64,000 nucleotides of DNA, taken from contig BTVX01000018.1 of assembly GCA_045862995.1 (NCBI GenBank), positions 10,552 through 74,551 of the forward strand, given 5' to 3'. Position 1 is the first letter of the stretch; every line of letters begins with the position of its first letter. The notes beneath the pieces are model-generated. The model ran no database searches. It saw only the letters and a program-made list of their open reading frames with translations, and was not told the DNA's origin. This document shows, piece by piece, positions 1-8,709 of the stretch. The stretch comes from UBA2387 sp019454665. Its GTDB lineage: Bacteria > Armatimonadota > Fimbriimonadia > Fimbriimonadales > Fimbriimonadaceae. Both the position numbers and the translations under genes were made by a program.

Positions 1-591
1 TGCCTGCTGGCCGTCGGGACGCAACTCGTGGTGAACCCGCTGGCCGCGTACGCCTTGTCGCGGTATCCGGTGAAGTCCTCGCTCAAGATTCTGCTGTTCC
101 TCTTGGCGACCATGGCGTTTCCCGCCGAAGTGGCCATGATTCCGTCGTTTCTGCTGCTCAAGGACTTGGGTCTGCTGAACACGTACGCGGCGCTCGTTCT
201 GCCCGCCGCCGCCAGCGGCTACATGATCTTCCTGCTCAAGGGCTTCTTCGACTCGTTGCCGCAGGAGCTGTACGAATCGGCGCAGATGGACGGCGCGAAG
301 GAGACGACGATGATGGCGCGGATCGCCCTGCCCCTGAGCCGGCCCGTCCTGGGCTATCTCGCGCTGCTGGCGTTCATGGGTGCGTATTCGGCGTTTCTCT
401 ACGCGTTCTTGGTGGTCCAAGACCAGAAGATGTGGACGCTGATGGTGTGGATCTACCAGTTGCAGGGGACCGCGCCGAAAGCCGTGATGATGGCGGCCGT
501 GGCGGTGGCCGCGCTGCCCACGCTGGTCGTGTTCTTGCTGGCGCAACGCGTGATCATGCGCGGCATCGTCTTGCCTGGCGACGAGAAGTAG
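1..591 (+). CDS. Carbohydrate ABC transporter permease (MalG/UgpE type), 5' partial
   Basis: Inner-membrane permease of a binding-protein-dependent sugar importer. The reading frame is open from base 1, so the gene begins upstream of the window. About 196 residues remain, with several hydrophobic segments. The cytoplasmic EAA loop that contacts the ATPase is visible as ESAQMDGAKETTMMARIALPLSRP-like sequence at roughly residues 91-114, with the conserved A-x-x-D-G-A core. This is the C-terminal two thirds of a family that usually has about 270-290 aa. The partner permease, binding protein and ATPase are not in the window. The next gene is convergent. The sugar substrate cannot be told from sequence. 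Confidence 0.88.
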   Translation, partial: CLLAVGTQLVVNPLAAYALSRYPVKSSLKILLFLLATMAFPAEVAMIPSFLLLKDLGLLNTYAALVLPAAASGYMIFLLKGFFDSLPQELYESAQMDGAKETTMMARIALPLSRPVLGYLALLAFMGAYSAFLYAFLVVQDQKMWTLMVWIYQLQGTAPKAVMMAAVAVAALPTLVVFLLAQRVIMRGIVLPGDEK

Positions 592-717
592 GACGGGAGT
601 TTCGAGGCTCCCCAGGTCGCGCGCAGAAGGCGAACGGCCCGTCCGTGGTCCAGGGTGTCAGGACTTCTACACCCGACAAGGGAAACCCGCCTCGTCGCCG
701 GACGGCGGCGGCGATGA

Positions 718-1692
718 TCACGCGGCTCGGTCGAGCCACATCTGGTCGCGGCCGTTGTTCTTGGCGATGTACAGGTTGCGATCGGCGCTGGCCAGTAGAC
801 CGTCCACGGTCGCTTCCCGTCCCGCCAGGGCCGCACCGATGCTGCAACGGACGCGAGCAATGGGCCAGGGCCAGGTTCGTGTGCTTTCGACGATCCTCCG
901 CCCCGCCGAGGAAACACCCACTTCGTCGGACCCAGTGAGGAACACGCCGAACTCCTCGCCGCCCAGCCGTCCGATCAGCGTCGTCGGCGGCAAGGCCTGC
1001 CGCAGAAGCATGGCGAACTCGCGCAAGACGTCGTCGCCGACGACGTGGCCGTGCTGGTCGTTGATCCGCTTGAAGTGGTCGAGATCCATGAGCAGGAGCC
1101 CTGCTTGCTCGCCTTGTCGCCTCGATTGAAGCCTGAACGCAGCCTCGCGGCGGAACGCCCGATGGTTGAGAAGCTCGGTCAGACCATCGTGGTCTGCGGC
1201 GAACACGAGTTGGTCGTTGAGGTCGCGGAGATGCTCGACGACCTTCTGCAGTTGTTGCTCGCGTTCTTCGAGCACGCCCGACAGCTCTTTCTCCACGGAG
1301 ATGTCCATCGTGATGCCCGAGATGCGGACCGCCTTGTCCTGCGCATCGCGGCCCACGACCCGTCCAGACGCCAGGACCCACAGGTAACTGCCGTCCTTGC
1401 AGCGCATGCGGTGCTCGACGCGAAACGCAGGCACCAGCCCGCTCAGGTGGCTCAGCACTGCGGCCCGGACGATCCCGACATCCTCTGGGTGGACCCGTTC
1501 CTTCCAAGACGAGTGTTTCTGCGGGAGTTCGTCGGGCGCATAGCCCGTCATGGCCGCCCACCGCTCGCTATAGACGAACCGGTTGGAAACCACATCCCAA
1601 TCCCACGTGCCGATTCGGGCACCTTCGATCGCCATCGCCAAACGGTCGCGACTGGCGCGCACCTCCTCCACGGTCTCCTCTTGGTGAGCCAT
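718..1692 (-). CDS. PAS-GGDEF protein, probable diguanylate cyclase
   Basis: Predicted to make cyclic di-GMP from two GTP. The 324-aa product starts at ATG 1692. A longer frame to 1836 begins with low-complexity Arg/Ser sequence that does not look coding. Residues about 20-135 form a PAS fold (GTWDWDVVSNRFVYSERW, then the W-x-x-R-V-H-P-E-D motif) followed by a PAC-like stretch. A short coiled linker (about 140-165) leads to the GGDEF domain, with D-H-D-x-L-T-x-L-x-N-H and the active-site loop GGEEF at about 244-248. The RxxD inhibitory site normally five residues before the loop is not seen, so product inhibition may be absent. No membrane segment is seen, so it is probably a cytosolic sensor. 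It converges with the ABC permease. Confidence 0.9.
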   Translation of the reverse strand: MAHQEETVEEVRASRDRLAMAIEGARIGTWDWDVVSNRFVYSERWAAMTGYAPDELPQKHSSWKERVHPEDVGIVRAAVLSHLSGLVPAFRVEHRMRCKDGSYLWVLASGRVVGRDAQDKAVRISGITMDISVEKELSGVLEEREQQLQKVVEHLRDLNDQLVFAADHDGLTELLNHRAFRREAAFRLQSRRQGEQAGLLLMDLDHFKRINDQHGHVVGDDVLREFAMLLRQALPPTTLIGRLGGEEFGVFLTGSDEVGVSSAGRRIVESTRTWPWPIARVRCSIGAALAGREATVDGLLASADRNLYIAKNNGRDQMWLDRAA

Positions 1693-1864
1693 CAGCGCAC
1701 CACCCGACGCCTCGCTGGGTCGGCGCGTATCGCCAGCCGCGCTTCCGCGCCGGTGGCGAGAAGCGGACCTTGATCCTCCATGGGGAGCCTTGCGAACGTT
1801 GAATCCATCGTGAACCGTCAGGATTATCGGGCGCAAGGGGGCGATGGCTTCACACGCAAATCCG

Positions 1865-2623
1865 TCAGGTGCGGCGCAACATCTCGGCTCTCACGCGCTC
1901 ATCGGGCCACGTGTGGATGTGCCGCACGTCGTCTTCCGTAAGAAGTCGGAGCGATCGGCCCGTGGCCAAGGCGCGGCACCAGACCGTGGCTGCCTTCTCC
2001 GCCATGCGCGTGGCGGCCTCGGCTTCGGCGGCGGTTTCGCCCATCGTGATCAGACCGTGGTTCTGGAGCCAGATGGTCTTGGGCCGCTCGCGCCAACGCT
2101 GATGGTAATCCGTCACCGCATCGGCGATCGCCCACGCCAGTTCGAGCCCTGGCTTGCGATAGGGAACCCAACACGATTCGGGGCCGCACAACACGATCTC
2201 GTCGGGAAACAGCCGCTGCTTGGCGAGCGCCTCGGAGCCCTCGGTCGAAAGCAGGGCCAAGAGGCTGACGGGGTGCGTGTGCGCGACGAAGCGAACGCCC
2301 TCCAGCCCCAACAGCCAAGCATGCATCAGGGTCTCGGTGGAAGGCGACGGTCCGGCGGCAACGCGCGCGCCGTTCAGCGTCTCGCGGATCGCGGCATCCT
2401 CGGGCCGGTGGTCGCGGTTCTCGACCAGCAAGAGGACCGGGGCGAAGGCCACGCACGCGAAGTCCTCGGCGCTGGCGCGCTCCATCACCTTGCCGCTGCC
2501 CTTCACCCAGAACGAGCGGCCGTCGCGGCGCGCGCTGACGTTGCCCTCGGCGAGGATGGCCAACGCGCCCGAGGGCTCGCCGAGTCGGCGCGCGAGATCC
2601 ACCAACTCGGCGAGGGCGTCCAC
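1865..2623 (-). CDS. Class II aldolase/adducin family protein
   Basis: Zinc-dependent class II aldolase fold, related to fuculose/ribulose-phosphate aldolases and methylthioribulose-phosphate dehydratase. The family hallmarks are visible in the 252-aa product: GNVSAR near residue 27 (phosphate pocket), a Glu at about 97 in PSTETLMH, the metal-binding HTHP at 115-118, and a third His at about 189 in LQNHGLITMG. Length is slightly above the usual 210-230. The start is GTG 2623, one base after the TAA of the upstream S9 peptidase gene, so the two are co-transcribed and probably translationally coupled. The exact sugar-phosphate substrate cannot be assigned. Confidence 0.87.
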   Translation of the reverse strand: MDALAELVDLARRLGEPSGALAILAEGNVSARRDGRSFWVKGSGKVMERASAEDFACVAFAPVLLLVENRDHRPEDAAIRETLNGARVAAGPSPSTETLMHAWLLGLEGVRFVAHTHPVSLLALLSTEGSEALAKQRLFPDEIVLCGPESCWVPYRKPGLELAWAIADAVTDYHQRWRERPKTIWLQNHGLITMGETAAEAEAATRMAEKAATVWCRALATGRSLRLLTEDDVRHIHTWPDERVRAEMLRRT

Positions 2624-2624
2624 G

Positions 2625-5216
2625 TTACTTCGCGTCTTTGACGTACTTGTCCAGCCACGCCACCCATCGCGCCCACTGGTCGAGGATGGTCTCGCGCGTC
2701 ACCTGCCCGTGGTCTTCGTAGGGATACACGTAGAGCGCCGAGTTCTTGTTGAGGCTGTTCAGGGCGTGGAACATGCGTTCCGAGTTGATGAGCGCCGTAC
2801 CCACGTTCTGGTCGTCGCCGCCGTGGTACATGAGCATCGCGCCGGTCATCTGCTCGGCCCACAGCAGGGGCGACATGGTCGTGTAGACCTCGCGCGCCTC
2901 CCAGAGCGTCCGCTGTTCGGATTGGAACCCGTTGGGCGTGAGCAACCGGTTGTAGTTGCCGTCGCCCGCGATGCCGGCCTTGAAGAACGGCGTGTGGATC
3001 ATCGCGTTGGCCGTGCCGAAGGCACCGTAGCTGTGACCGCCCAAGGCGAGCCGCTCGCGGTCGGCGTAGTTGGCGCGAACGACGGCGTTGATCGCCGCGT
3101 ACAAGTTGGCGCGCAGGTCGTGGACGTACTTGTCGTTCTTGCGCTCCGTGGGGCCGACGATCGGGCAATCCGGCTCGATGACGGCATAGCCCATCAGGCC
3201 GAGCAGGTCCTTGTTCGTGCCCCGGATGGTGCGGAACGTGTTCTTGTTGTAGGTTCGCGTCCCGTTGTTGTAGGTGGCCTGGTCCACGACTTCGCGCGGA
3301 TAGAACCAGAAGAACGCGGGCGGCTTGGTCTGCCCGTCCCAGCCCTGCGGCAGCGTCACGTTCACCCAGAACTCGAAGCCATCGGCCCGCTTGACCTTGA
3401 GGCGCTCGCGGCGCAGATCGGTGGCGGCGGCGGCGTAGTCCTTGTTGGTGGTCAGCCGCTTCTCTTCCGAACCCGAGCGCAGGAAGAAGTCGCCGATCTG
3501 GTACTTGGACTCGCGCGAAACGACGTAGGCATTGAAGTCGGGGTCGAGGACATCCGTGACGCGCTCCCACTTGTCGTCGGCGCATTCGAAGATGCGTTCG
3601 GGCTTGGCGGGTTCGGTGGCCGTTCCCGCGGCCCACTCCACGCGGTCCACGAACGTCTTGGGCGCCTTCTCCATTGGATTCTGGAAGTACTGGGTGCCCG
3701 AGAGGTACACGTACTTGCCGTCGCTGGACGTCATCACCACACGCCCGCCCGAAGGCGTGTTGGTCGTCATCAGCGTTCCGGGCGTGGCGTAGAAGTCAGC
3801 CGTGCGGTTCTTGCTGATCGCCTTTCGGTCGGCCGGATGGGCGATCGGAACCGCGTAGGACGTCGCGACACCCGCTTCCGTCTCGCTGGTGAACAACGTC
3901 TTGAAGTCCGGACCGAACTGGAACGAGCCGATCAACTTGTCCGACTCGAAGATGACCTCGACGTTGTCGGCACCGTAGGGTTCCACCCAACGCATGATGC
4001 GGTCCACGCCCTTGGAGTTCGGGTCCTCTCGGCGCGCGGGTTGGCCTTGCTGAAAGATCATGCCCCGCCCATCGGGGTGCCAAGCGAAGTTGCGCTTGCG
4101 ATCCGAGAACTGGGGCGCAGCCTGACCCGCTCCAGCGCCTCCCGGGCCACCGGGGCGACCTTGCCCCTGACCTCTTCCCTGACCCGCCTGCTCGTCGTCG
4201 AGCCACGCGTCGAAGTCGTCTTGCGGGGCGGCGAGGCCATCGGGATCGGGAGGTCCGCCAGCGCCTAACTGAAGGTTGCGCTTGGCGAACTCGTGCACGG
4301 ATTCGCCCTTCTCGTTCCACAGTTCCTCGACATAGCCGAAACTCGACACGGGCACGATGTACGAAAACGGCTTCGTGACCGTGGACACGCGCACGAAGTT
4401 GGCGTTGGGGCCCACGCTCACCGAGCGCAGCATGGAAGGCTTGCCGATCTCCTTGGCTTGGCCCGAGTCGGCGTCAATCGCCACCAACTGCCCCGTGATC
4501 ATGTACTCGTACAGCGCCATGTCGTAGGGGCTCGACAACAGGCTCGCGTAGGTCCGGGTTCGGTTGTTGCCGGAGGCCGTCACGCGGACCACCGGCTCGG
4601 AAGGAACGTACGTTTTGACGGGCTCGGGGGCGCGCCTAGCGGGAAGCAGGATCGTGACGACGTGCTTGCCGTCCCCCGTCCAGTCGAGCACCGTCGTCTG
4701 GGTGGCCAAGACCGGACGCCTCGTCAGGCGGCGCGAGCGGCCGATCTCGACCGTGGCGACATAGGCGTGCGTCTCCTTCTCGAAATGGGCGAGAAAGGCG
4801 AGTCGCCTGCCGTCCGGCGACCACGAGGCCCCGCTCACTTTGGCGTCTCGGGGCGTTTGGATGTCCCACGTCTTGCCGGTCTTGGGGTCGAAGCACGTGT
4901 AGCCGACCGCCGTGCCCACGGTAAGACTGCGCGCGCGGTTGGCCGCGAGGTCCAGAGCCAGTCCGCCCAGCCGAGTGTAAGGCTTGGAGTAATCCGCCAG
5001 CGAGGGCATGCCCGAGGACTTCGTCAGCAGATACACCGATTTGTCCGGGCTCAGATTGGCCAGCGACACGTTCTCGTGCCACGGGGCGGTGACGATGTCC
5101 TTGATCGTCGCGGCGGGTTCCAGATAGGCCTCCTGGGACAGCGGATCGGTCTGAGCGCCAACCGAAACAGCAAGGGCCAAAGCCAGCCAAGGGAGCACGC
5201 GCGGTCTCATGACCAT
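2625..5216 (-). CDS. Secreted S9 prolyl-oligopeptidase-family peptidase (glutamyl endopeptidase-like)
   Basis: Serine peptidase of family S9, probably periplasmic or secreted. The start is placed at ATG 5216 (or 5210) because it opens a clean signal peptide (MRPRVLPWLALALAVSVGAQ). The frame continues to 5324, but that extension is Gly/Arg/Trp-rich and overlaps ftsY. In the 863-aa form, residues about 60-560 form the beta-propeller and the rest the alpha/beta-hydrolase domain. The catalytic triad is Ser729 (GGHSYG), Asp802 (HGGDDQN) and His836 (YEDHG). The C-terminal half matches the pattern of chloroplast glutamyl endopeptidase-like enzymes (NRLLTPNGFQSEQRTLWEA block). There is a Gly/Gln-rich patch in the propeller near residue 350. 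It is followed one base later by the class II aldolase gene. Confidence 0.9.
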   Translation of the reverse strand: MVMRPRVLPWLALALAVSVGAQTDPLSQEAYLEPAATIKDIVTAPWHENVSLANLSPDKSVYLLTKSSGMPSLADYSKPYTRLGGLALDLAANRARSLTVGTAVGYTCFDPKTGKTWDIQTPRDAKVSGASWSPDGRRLAFLAHFEKETHAYVATVEIGRSRRLTRRPVLATQTTVLDWTGDGKHVVTILLPARRAPEPVKTYVPSEPVVRVTASGNNRTRTYASLLSSPYDMALYEYMITGQLVAIDADSGQAKEIGKPSMLRSVSVGPNANFVRVSTVTKPFSYIVPVSSFGYVEELWNEKGESVHEFAKRNLQLGAGGPPDPDGLAAPQDDFDAWLDDEQAGQGRGQGQGRPGGPGGAGAGQAAPQFSDRKRNFAWHPDGRGMIFQQGQPARREDPNSKGVDRIMRWVEPYGADNVEVIFESDKLIGSFQFGPDFKTLFTSETEAGVATSYAVPIAHPADRKAISKNRTADFYATPGTLMTTNTPSGGRVVMTSSDGKYVYLSGTQYFQNPMEKAPKTFVDRVEWAAGTATEPAKPERIFECADDKWERVTDVLDPDFNAYVVSRESKYQIGDFFLRSGSEEKRLTTNKDYAAAATDLRRERLKVKRADGFEFWVNVTLPQGWDGQTKPPAFFWFYPREVVDQATYNNGTRTYNKNTFRTIRGTNKDLLGLMGYAVIEPDCPIVGPTERKNDKYVHDLRANLYAAINAVVRANYADRERLALGGHSYGAFGTANAMIHTPFFKAGIAGDGNYNRLLTPNGFQSEQRTLWEAREVYTTMSPLLWAEQMTGAMLMYHGGDDQNVGTALINSERMFHALNSLNKNSALYVYPYEDHGQVTRETILDQWARWVAWLDKYVKDAK

Positions 5217-5254
5217 GCACGTTCGGCACCGAATCCGGGTTTTCCTTCCCCAAA

Positions 5255-5260
5255 TGTCAA
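5255..5260 (-). promoter_or_regulatory. Possible -35 box for the S9 peptidase gene
   Basis: A perfect TTGACA is read on the minus strand 39 bases before ATG 5216. At 17-nt spacing the -10 position (CGGATT) is poor, so only the -35 element is convincing. It lies back to back with the ftsY promoter. Confidence 0.35.
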
Positions 5261-5279
5261 GTTTCTGGCCCCAGCCTCC

Positions 5280-5309
5280 TTGACCTCGCCACACGCCACG
5301 GTCTACCCT
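5280..5309 (+). promoter_or_regulatory. ftsY promoter, leaderless arrangement
   Basis: TTGACC (5280-5285) and TACCCT (5304-5309) are separated by 18 bases. Only 7 bases separate the -10 box from the ftsY ATG at 5317, so transcription should begin at or next to the start codon. No Shine-Dalgarno sequence is present. Confidence 0.55.
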
Positions 5310-5316
5310 GAAGACC

Positions 5317-6189
5317 ATGTTCAAGCGCCTGATGCAACACGTGGACCGACTGCTCGGGCGTGGCGTGATTGACGACGAGTTCTACGACGAACTCGAAGAA
5401 GCCCTGCTTCAGGCCGACACGCACATCCAGACCGCGGGCGAGATACTCGAGGAACTCAGGCAAGCCGTGCGCGAGGAGAAGATCACCGATGGGGCGGGCA
5501 TCAAGGCGCGCCTCGAAAAGGCCATCGCCGACCGGTTCCGGCAGGAAGGCCCCGCCGGGCTCAACGTCTCGGACGAGGACCCGACCGTGTACCTTTTCGT
5601 CGGCGTGAACGGCGTGGGCAAGACGACCACCATCGCCAAAGTCGCCCACTTGCTCAAGCGCAAGGGCTTCTCCGTGTTGGTCGCCGCAGGCGACACGTTC
5701 CGCGCGGCGGCCATCGAACAGCTGGAGATTTGGGCGCAGCGCACGGGTGTGGACATCGTGCGCAGCCAGCCGGGAGCGGACAGCGCGGCCGTGTTGTTCG
5801 ACGCGATCCAAGCGGCCAAGGCGCGCGGCGTCGAGTTCGTCTTGGCCGACACCGCAGGCCGCCAACACAGCAAGGGCAACCTGATGCAGGAACTCTCCAA
5901 AGTCTCCAAAGTGGCGGAGAAGGCGCTTGGGCGCGCACCGGACGAGGTGTTGCTGGTGCTCGATGCCAACACGGGGCAGAACGCCATCCGCCAAGCCGAG
6001 GAGTTCATCAAGACGGCAGGGGTGACGGGCTTGGTGCTGACCAAGTTGGACGGGACGGCGCGCGGCGGCGCGTTGATCGGGGTCTACGACCGGTTCAAGG
6101 TGCCGATCAAGCTGATCGGCGTGGGCGAGAAGGTGGAAGACCTGCGCGACTTCAAGCCCGCCGAATTCGCGGCGAGCTTGTTCGAGTGA
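5317..6189 (+). CDS. ftsY: Signal recognition particle receptor FtsY
   Basis: GTPase that docks SRP-bound ribosomes at the membrane for co-translational insertion. The 290-aa product is a short, NG-domain-only FtsY without the acidic A domain of E. coli. The N domain is helical (residues 1-75). The G domain carries the P-loop GVNGVGKTT (96-104), DTFRAAA (126-132), DTAGR (178-182) and the TKLDG guanine-specificity motif near 240. The C-terminal GVGEKVEDLRDF block is the signature that separates FtsY from Ffh. It stands alone, divergent from the S9 peptidase, and the repeat array follows its stop codon. Confidence 0.97.
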   Translation: MFKRLMQHVDRLLGRGVIDDEFYDELEEALLQADTHIQTAGEILEELRQAVREEKITDGAGIKARLEKAIADRFRQEGPAGLNVSDEDPTVYLFVGVNGVGKTTTIAKVAHLLKRKGFSVLVAAGDTFRAAAIEQLEIWAQRTGVDIVRSQPGADSAAVLFDAIQAAKARGVEFVLADTAGRQHSKGNLMQELSKVSKVAEKALGRAPDEVLLVLDANTGQNAIRQAEEFIKTAGVTGLVLTKLDGTARGGALIGVYDRFKVPIKLIGVGEKVEDLRDFKPAEFAASLFE

Positions 6190-6210
6190 AGTTGCCTAGG
6201 CGCTTCCCTC

Positions 6211-7171
6211 GGGGTGCCACGGTCTGCGCGGGTCTTGACCTTCCGAAAGTCCACACCCCCCGTCCCGCCAGACCGTGATCCGATCGAAAACCAGCCAGGG
6301 GTGCCACGGTCTGGGCGGGTCTTGGCCTTCCGAAAGTCCATCACCTCCCGTGCCCGCCAGACCGTGATCCCATCGCCATGACCAGCCAGGGGTGCCACGG
6401 TCTGCGCGGGTCTTGGCCCTCCGAAAGACCATCACCCTCCCGTCCCGCCAGACCGTGATCCCATCGCCATGACCTGCACGGCCTGCCGGGCAGCAACGCA
6501 GCCGACGAAGCGAACGTTGACCAGTGCCCGGACAGGCCGTGGCACCCCCGTTTGGGAAGTCGGAATCGCGCGGGGTGCCACGGTCTGGGCGGGTCTTGGC
6601 CCTCCGAAAGTCCATCACCTCCCGTCCCGCCAGACCGTGATCCTATCGCCATGACTTGCACGGCCTGCCGGGCCAAAACGCAGCCGAAGAAGCGAACGTT
6701 GGCCAGTGCCCGGACAGGCCGTGGCACCCCCGTTGGGGAAGCCGTAATCGCTCGGGGTGCCACGGTCTGGGCGGGTCTTGAGCCTTCCGAAAGTCCATCA
6801 CCTCCCGTGCCCGCCAGACCGTGATCCTATCGCCATGACCTGCACGGCCTGCCGGGCCGAAACGCAGCCGAAGAAGCGAACGTTGGCCAGTGCCCGGACA
6901 GGCCGTGGCACCCCNNNNNNNNNNNNNNNNNNNNNNNNNNNNNNNNNNNNNNNNNNNNNNNNNNNNNNNNNNNNNNNNNNNNNNNNNNNNNNNNNNNNNN
7001 NNNNNNNNNNNNNNGGGGTGCCACGGTCTGGGCGGGTCTTGAGCCTTCCGAAAGTCCATCACCTCCCGTCCCGCCAGACCGTGATCCTATCGCCATGACC
7101 TGCACGGCCTGCCGGGCAGAAACGCCCGGCCGCCGCAAGACAGACCAGGCCCGGTCAGGCCGTGGCACCCC
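6211..7171. repeat. Array of double-hairpin intergenic repeats (A and AB units)
   Basis: Full units start with GGGGTGCCACGG and end with its exact inverse complement CCGTGGCACCCC. Full units are seen at 6389-6548, 6572-6730, 6754-6914 and 7015-7171. They are separated by a conserved 23-base spacer (CGTTTGGGAAGTCG...) giving a period of 182-183 bases. Half A pairs CACGGTCTG-GCGGG with CCCGCCAGACCGTG. Half B pairs CACGGCCTGCCGGGCA with TGCCCGG-CAGGCCGTG. Two shorter A-only units lie at 6211 and 6298 (spacing 87 and 91). A 100-N gap interrupts the array. It separates the convergent 3' ends of ftsY and the MFS gene. No convincing coding sequence is present. Confidence 0.9.
6915..7014. other. Assembly gap of 100 N inside the repeat array
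   Basis: Exactly 100 N, the conventional length for a gap of unknown size. The flanks are near-identical AB repeat units, so the assembler probably could not resolve copy number. The true array may be longer than shown. Confidence 0.97.
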
Positions 7172-7201
7172 CGTTTGGGAAGTCGTATCGTCGGGCCCGA
7201 C

Positions 7202-8590
7202 TCACACCGCCGCTTCCTGCGGCAGGGCGCCTACGGGCGCCTCCGGAAGCGGCTCGCTTCCGTCCAGATTCCCCGGGATCGTCGCCAAACGGAACGGGCG
7301 GATCAGCAGACCCGTCAACGCGACCACCATCATGCCGCCGCCCATGATCAAGAACATCGCCACGACCCCGAGCTTCTCTAACAACACGCCACCCAAGCCA
7401 TAACCGATCGGCATCACGCCGATGGACATGGTGACCAGCACGCTGTTTACGCGCCCGCGCAACGCATCCGGCGTCGTCACCTGGATGAACGTGTTCGTCG
7501 GGATTTGCGCGAACGGGACGGACAGACCCGCCGCGAAGTTGAGCAGCCCCACAAACACGATGCCCAGAACCACCGTCTGCTTGAGCGCCCACTCCGAGGT
7601 CCCCTGCCAGCCCATCGAGTCGGCCATGCGCGCAAGGAACGGGCCCACCTCCGGCCCCAACGCGAACGGCATCACCGTCGCGCCGCAGACGGCTAGGCCC
7701 ACGATGTAGCCGATGCCCACGCGCCGCACGTTGAGCGAAGCCACCCAAAACGACGCGAACACCATGCCGACGAAGAACGTCAGCTCCAGGATCGCCACCG
7801 TTTCCGGGCGTCCGCCGAACCACTTGTCGTTGGCGGCCAGGTAGATCACGAAGAACGGAGAGATCATCAAGTTGAGCGCCAGGCTCAGCCCCATGAGCGC
7901 CTTGAGTTCGGCCCGACTCAGGATGTACTTGATGCCCTCGCGGAACTCGCGCCAGCCGCTCACCTTGTGCTCCTCGTCGCGTTGCGGCAGGAGTTTCGGG
8001 AGCTTCGCCACGAAGATCGCCGACCCGAAGAACGTCAGCGAGTTGAGCGAGATGGTCACGGCGAAGAACAGCTTGGGGTCGAGGTTGTACAGCAGGCTCA
8101 GGACGCCGGCGCTCAGGCCGAGCCCGATGATGGGCACCATGTTCTGCGTGGCCGTGCTGAACGAGTTGGCCTTGAGCAGTTCGGCAGCCGGGACGAGCGC
8201 CGGAATCGCCGCACTCTTGGCCGGGAGGAACACGGCGCGGAGCGTGGACATCACGAAGGCGGTCGAAGCCAGCAGCCAAACCGGCGTGGTCGGCGCTAGG
8301 AACACCAGCGCGCCAAGACTCAGCAGGAACGTCCCGCTGGCGATGTCCGAGAGCCACATGATGCGCTTGCGGTCGAACTTGTCCGCCAGCACGCCCGCCG
8401 AGGGGCCGAAAAGAACGTAGGGCAAGGTCTCGCACGCGCCGACCAAGCCGACCATTGCGTCGTTGCCCGTGATCTTCTTGACCATGAACATGAAGACCAC
8501 GAAGTACAGCGAGTCCCCGATCTGGGAGATGAGTTGGCCCAGCCAGAGGTTCTTGAAGCCGCGATGGCGCAGGATATCGGTGGCAAGCAT
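7202..8590 (-). CDS. MFS transporter (EntS/MFS_3-like exporter)
   Basis: Major facilitator superfamily permease of 462 aa, probably a drug or small-molecule exporter. About 12 hydrophobic segments are readable. The loop after helix 2 carries the MFS motif-A remnant G-V-L-A-D-K-F-D-R-K-R (about residues 65-75). A cytoplasmic central loop (about 200-225, RDEEHKVSGWREFREGIKYI) separates two six-helix halves, and the GWREFREGIKYI part is typical of the MFS_3 group. The C-terminal 35 residues are an unusual Pro/Glu-rich tail. The 3' end abuts the repeat array. The substrate is unknown. Confidence 0.88.
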   Translation of the reverse strand: MLATDILRHRGFKNLWLGQLISQIGDSLYFVVFMFMVKKITGNDAMVGLVGACETLPYVLFGPSAGVLADKFDRKRIMWLSDIASGTFLLSLGALVFLAPTTPVWLLASTAFVMSTLRAVFLPAKSAAIPALVPAAELLKANSFSTATQNMVPIIGLGLSAGVLSLLYNLDPKLFFAVTISLNSLTFFGSAIFVAKLPKLLPQRDEEHKVSGWREFREGIKYILSRAELKALMGLSLALNLMISPFFVIYLAANDKWFGGRPETVAILELTFFVGMVFASFWVASLNVRRVGIGYIVGLAVCGATVMPFALGPEVGPFLARMADSMGWQGTSEWALKQTVVLGIVFVGLLNFAAGLSVPFAQIPTNTFIQVTTPDALRGRVNSVLVTMSIGVMPIGYGLGGVLLEKLGVVAMFLIMGGGMMVVALTGLLIRPFRLATIPGNLDGSEPLPEAPVGALPQEAAV

Positions 8591-8709
8591 AAGGGAACGG
8601 TTCTTGGGTCGGTCGTGGACGACGCCCCGGTTGATTCGGCCGGAAAGTGGGGGCGCGGTCGGAGGAGTAAGGCCGACTTAAAGCAGAACCATTCGCATAA
8701 CGCGAGTGA

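Noticed and set aside
53..917. Alternative frames over the permease end and the following spacer
   Set aside because: They overlap recognised genes and lack motifs.
2220..4268. 682-codon plus-strand frame opposite the S9 peptidase
   Set aside because: High-GC antisense shadow. The minus-strand protein has a full catalytic triad and signal peptide.
6196..7168. Several open frames of 60-140 codons on both strands in the repeat array
   Set aside because: They are translations of the repeat units, repeat the same peptides in several frames, and some run through the N gap. No ribosome sites or family patterns are seen.
6389..7171. CRISPR array
   Set aside because: The period is about 182 bases with conserved, not unique, spacers, and no cas genes are present.
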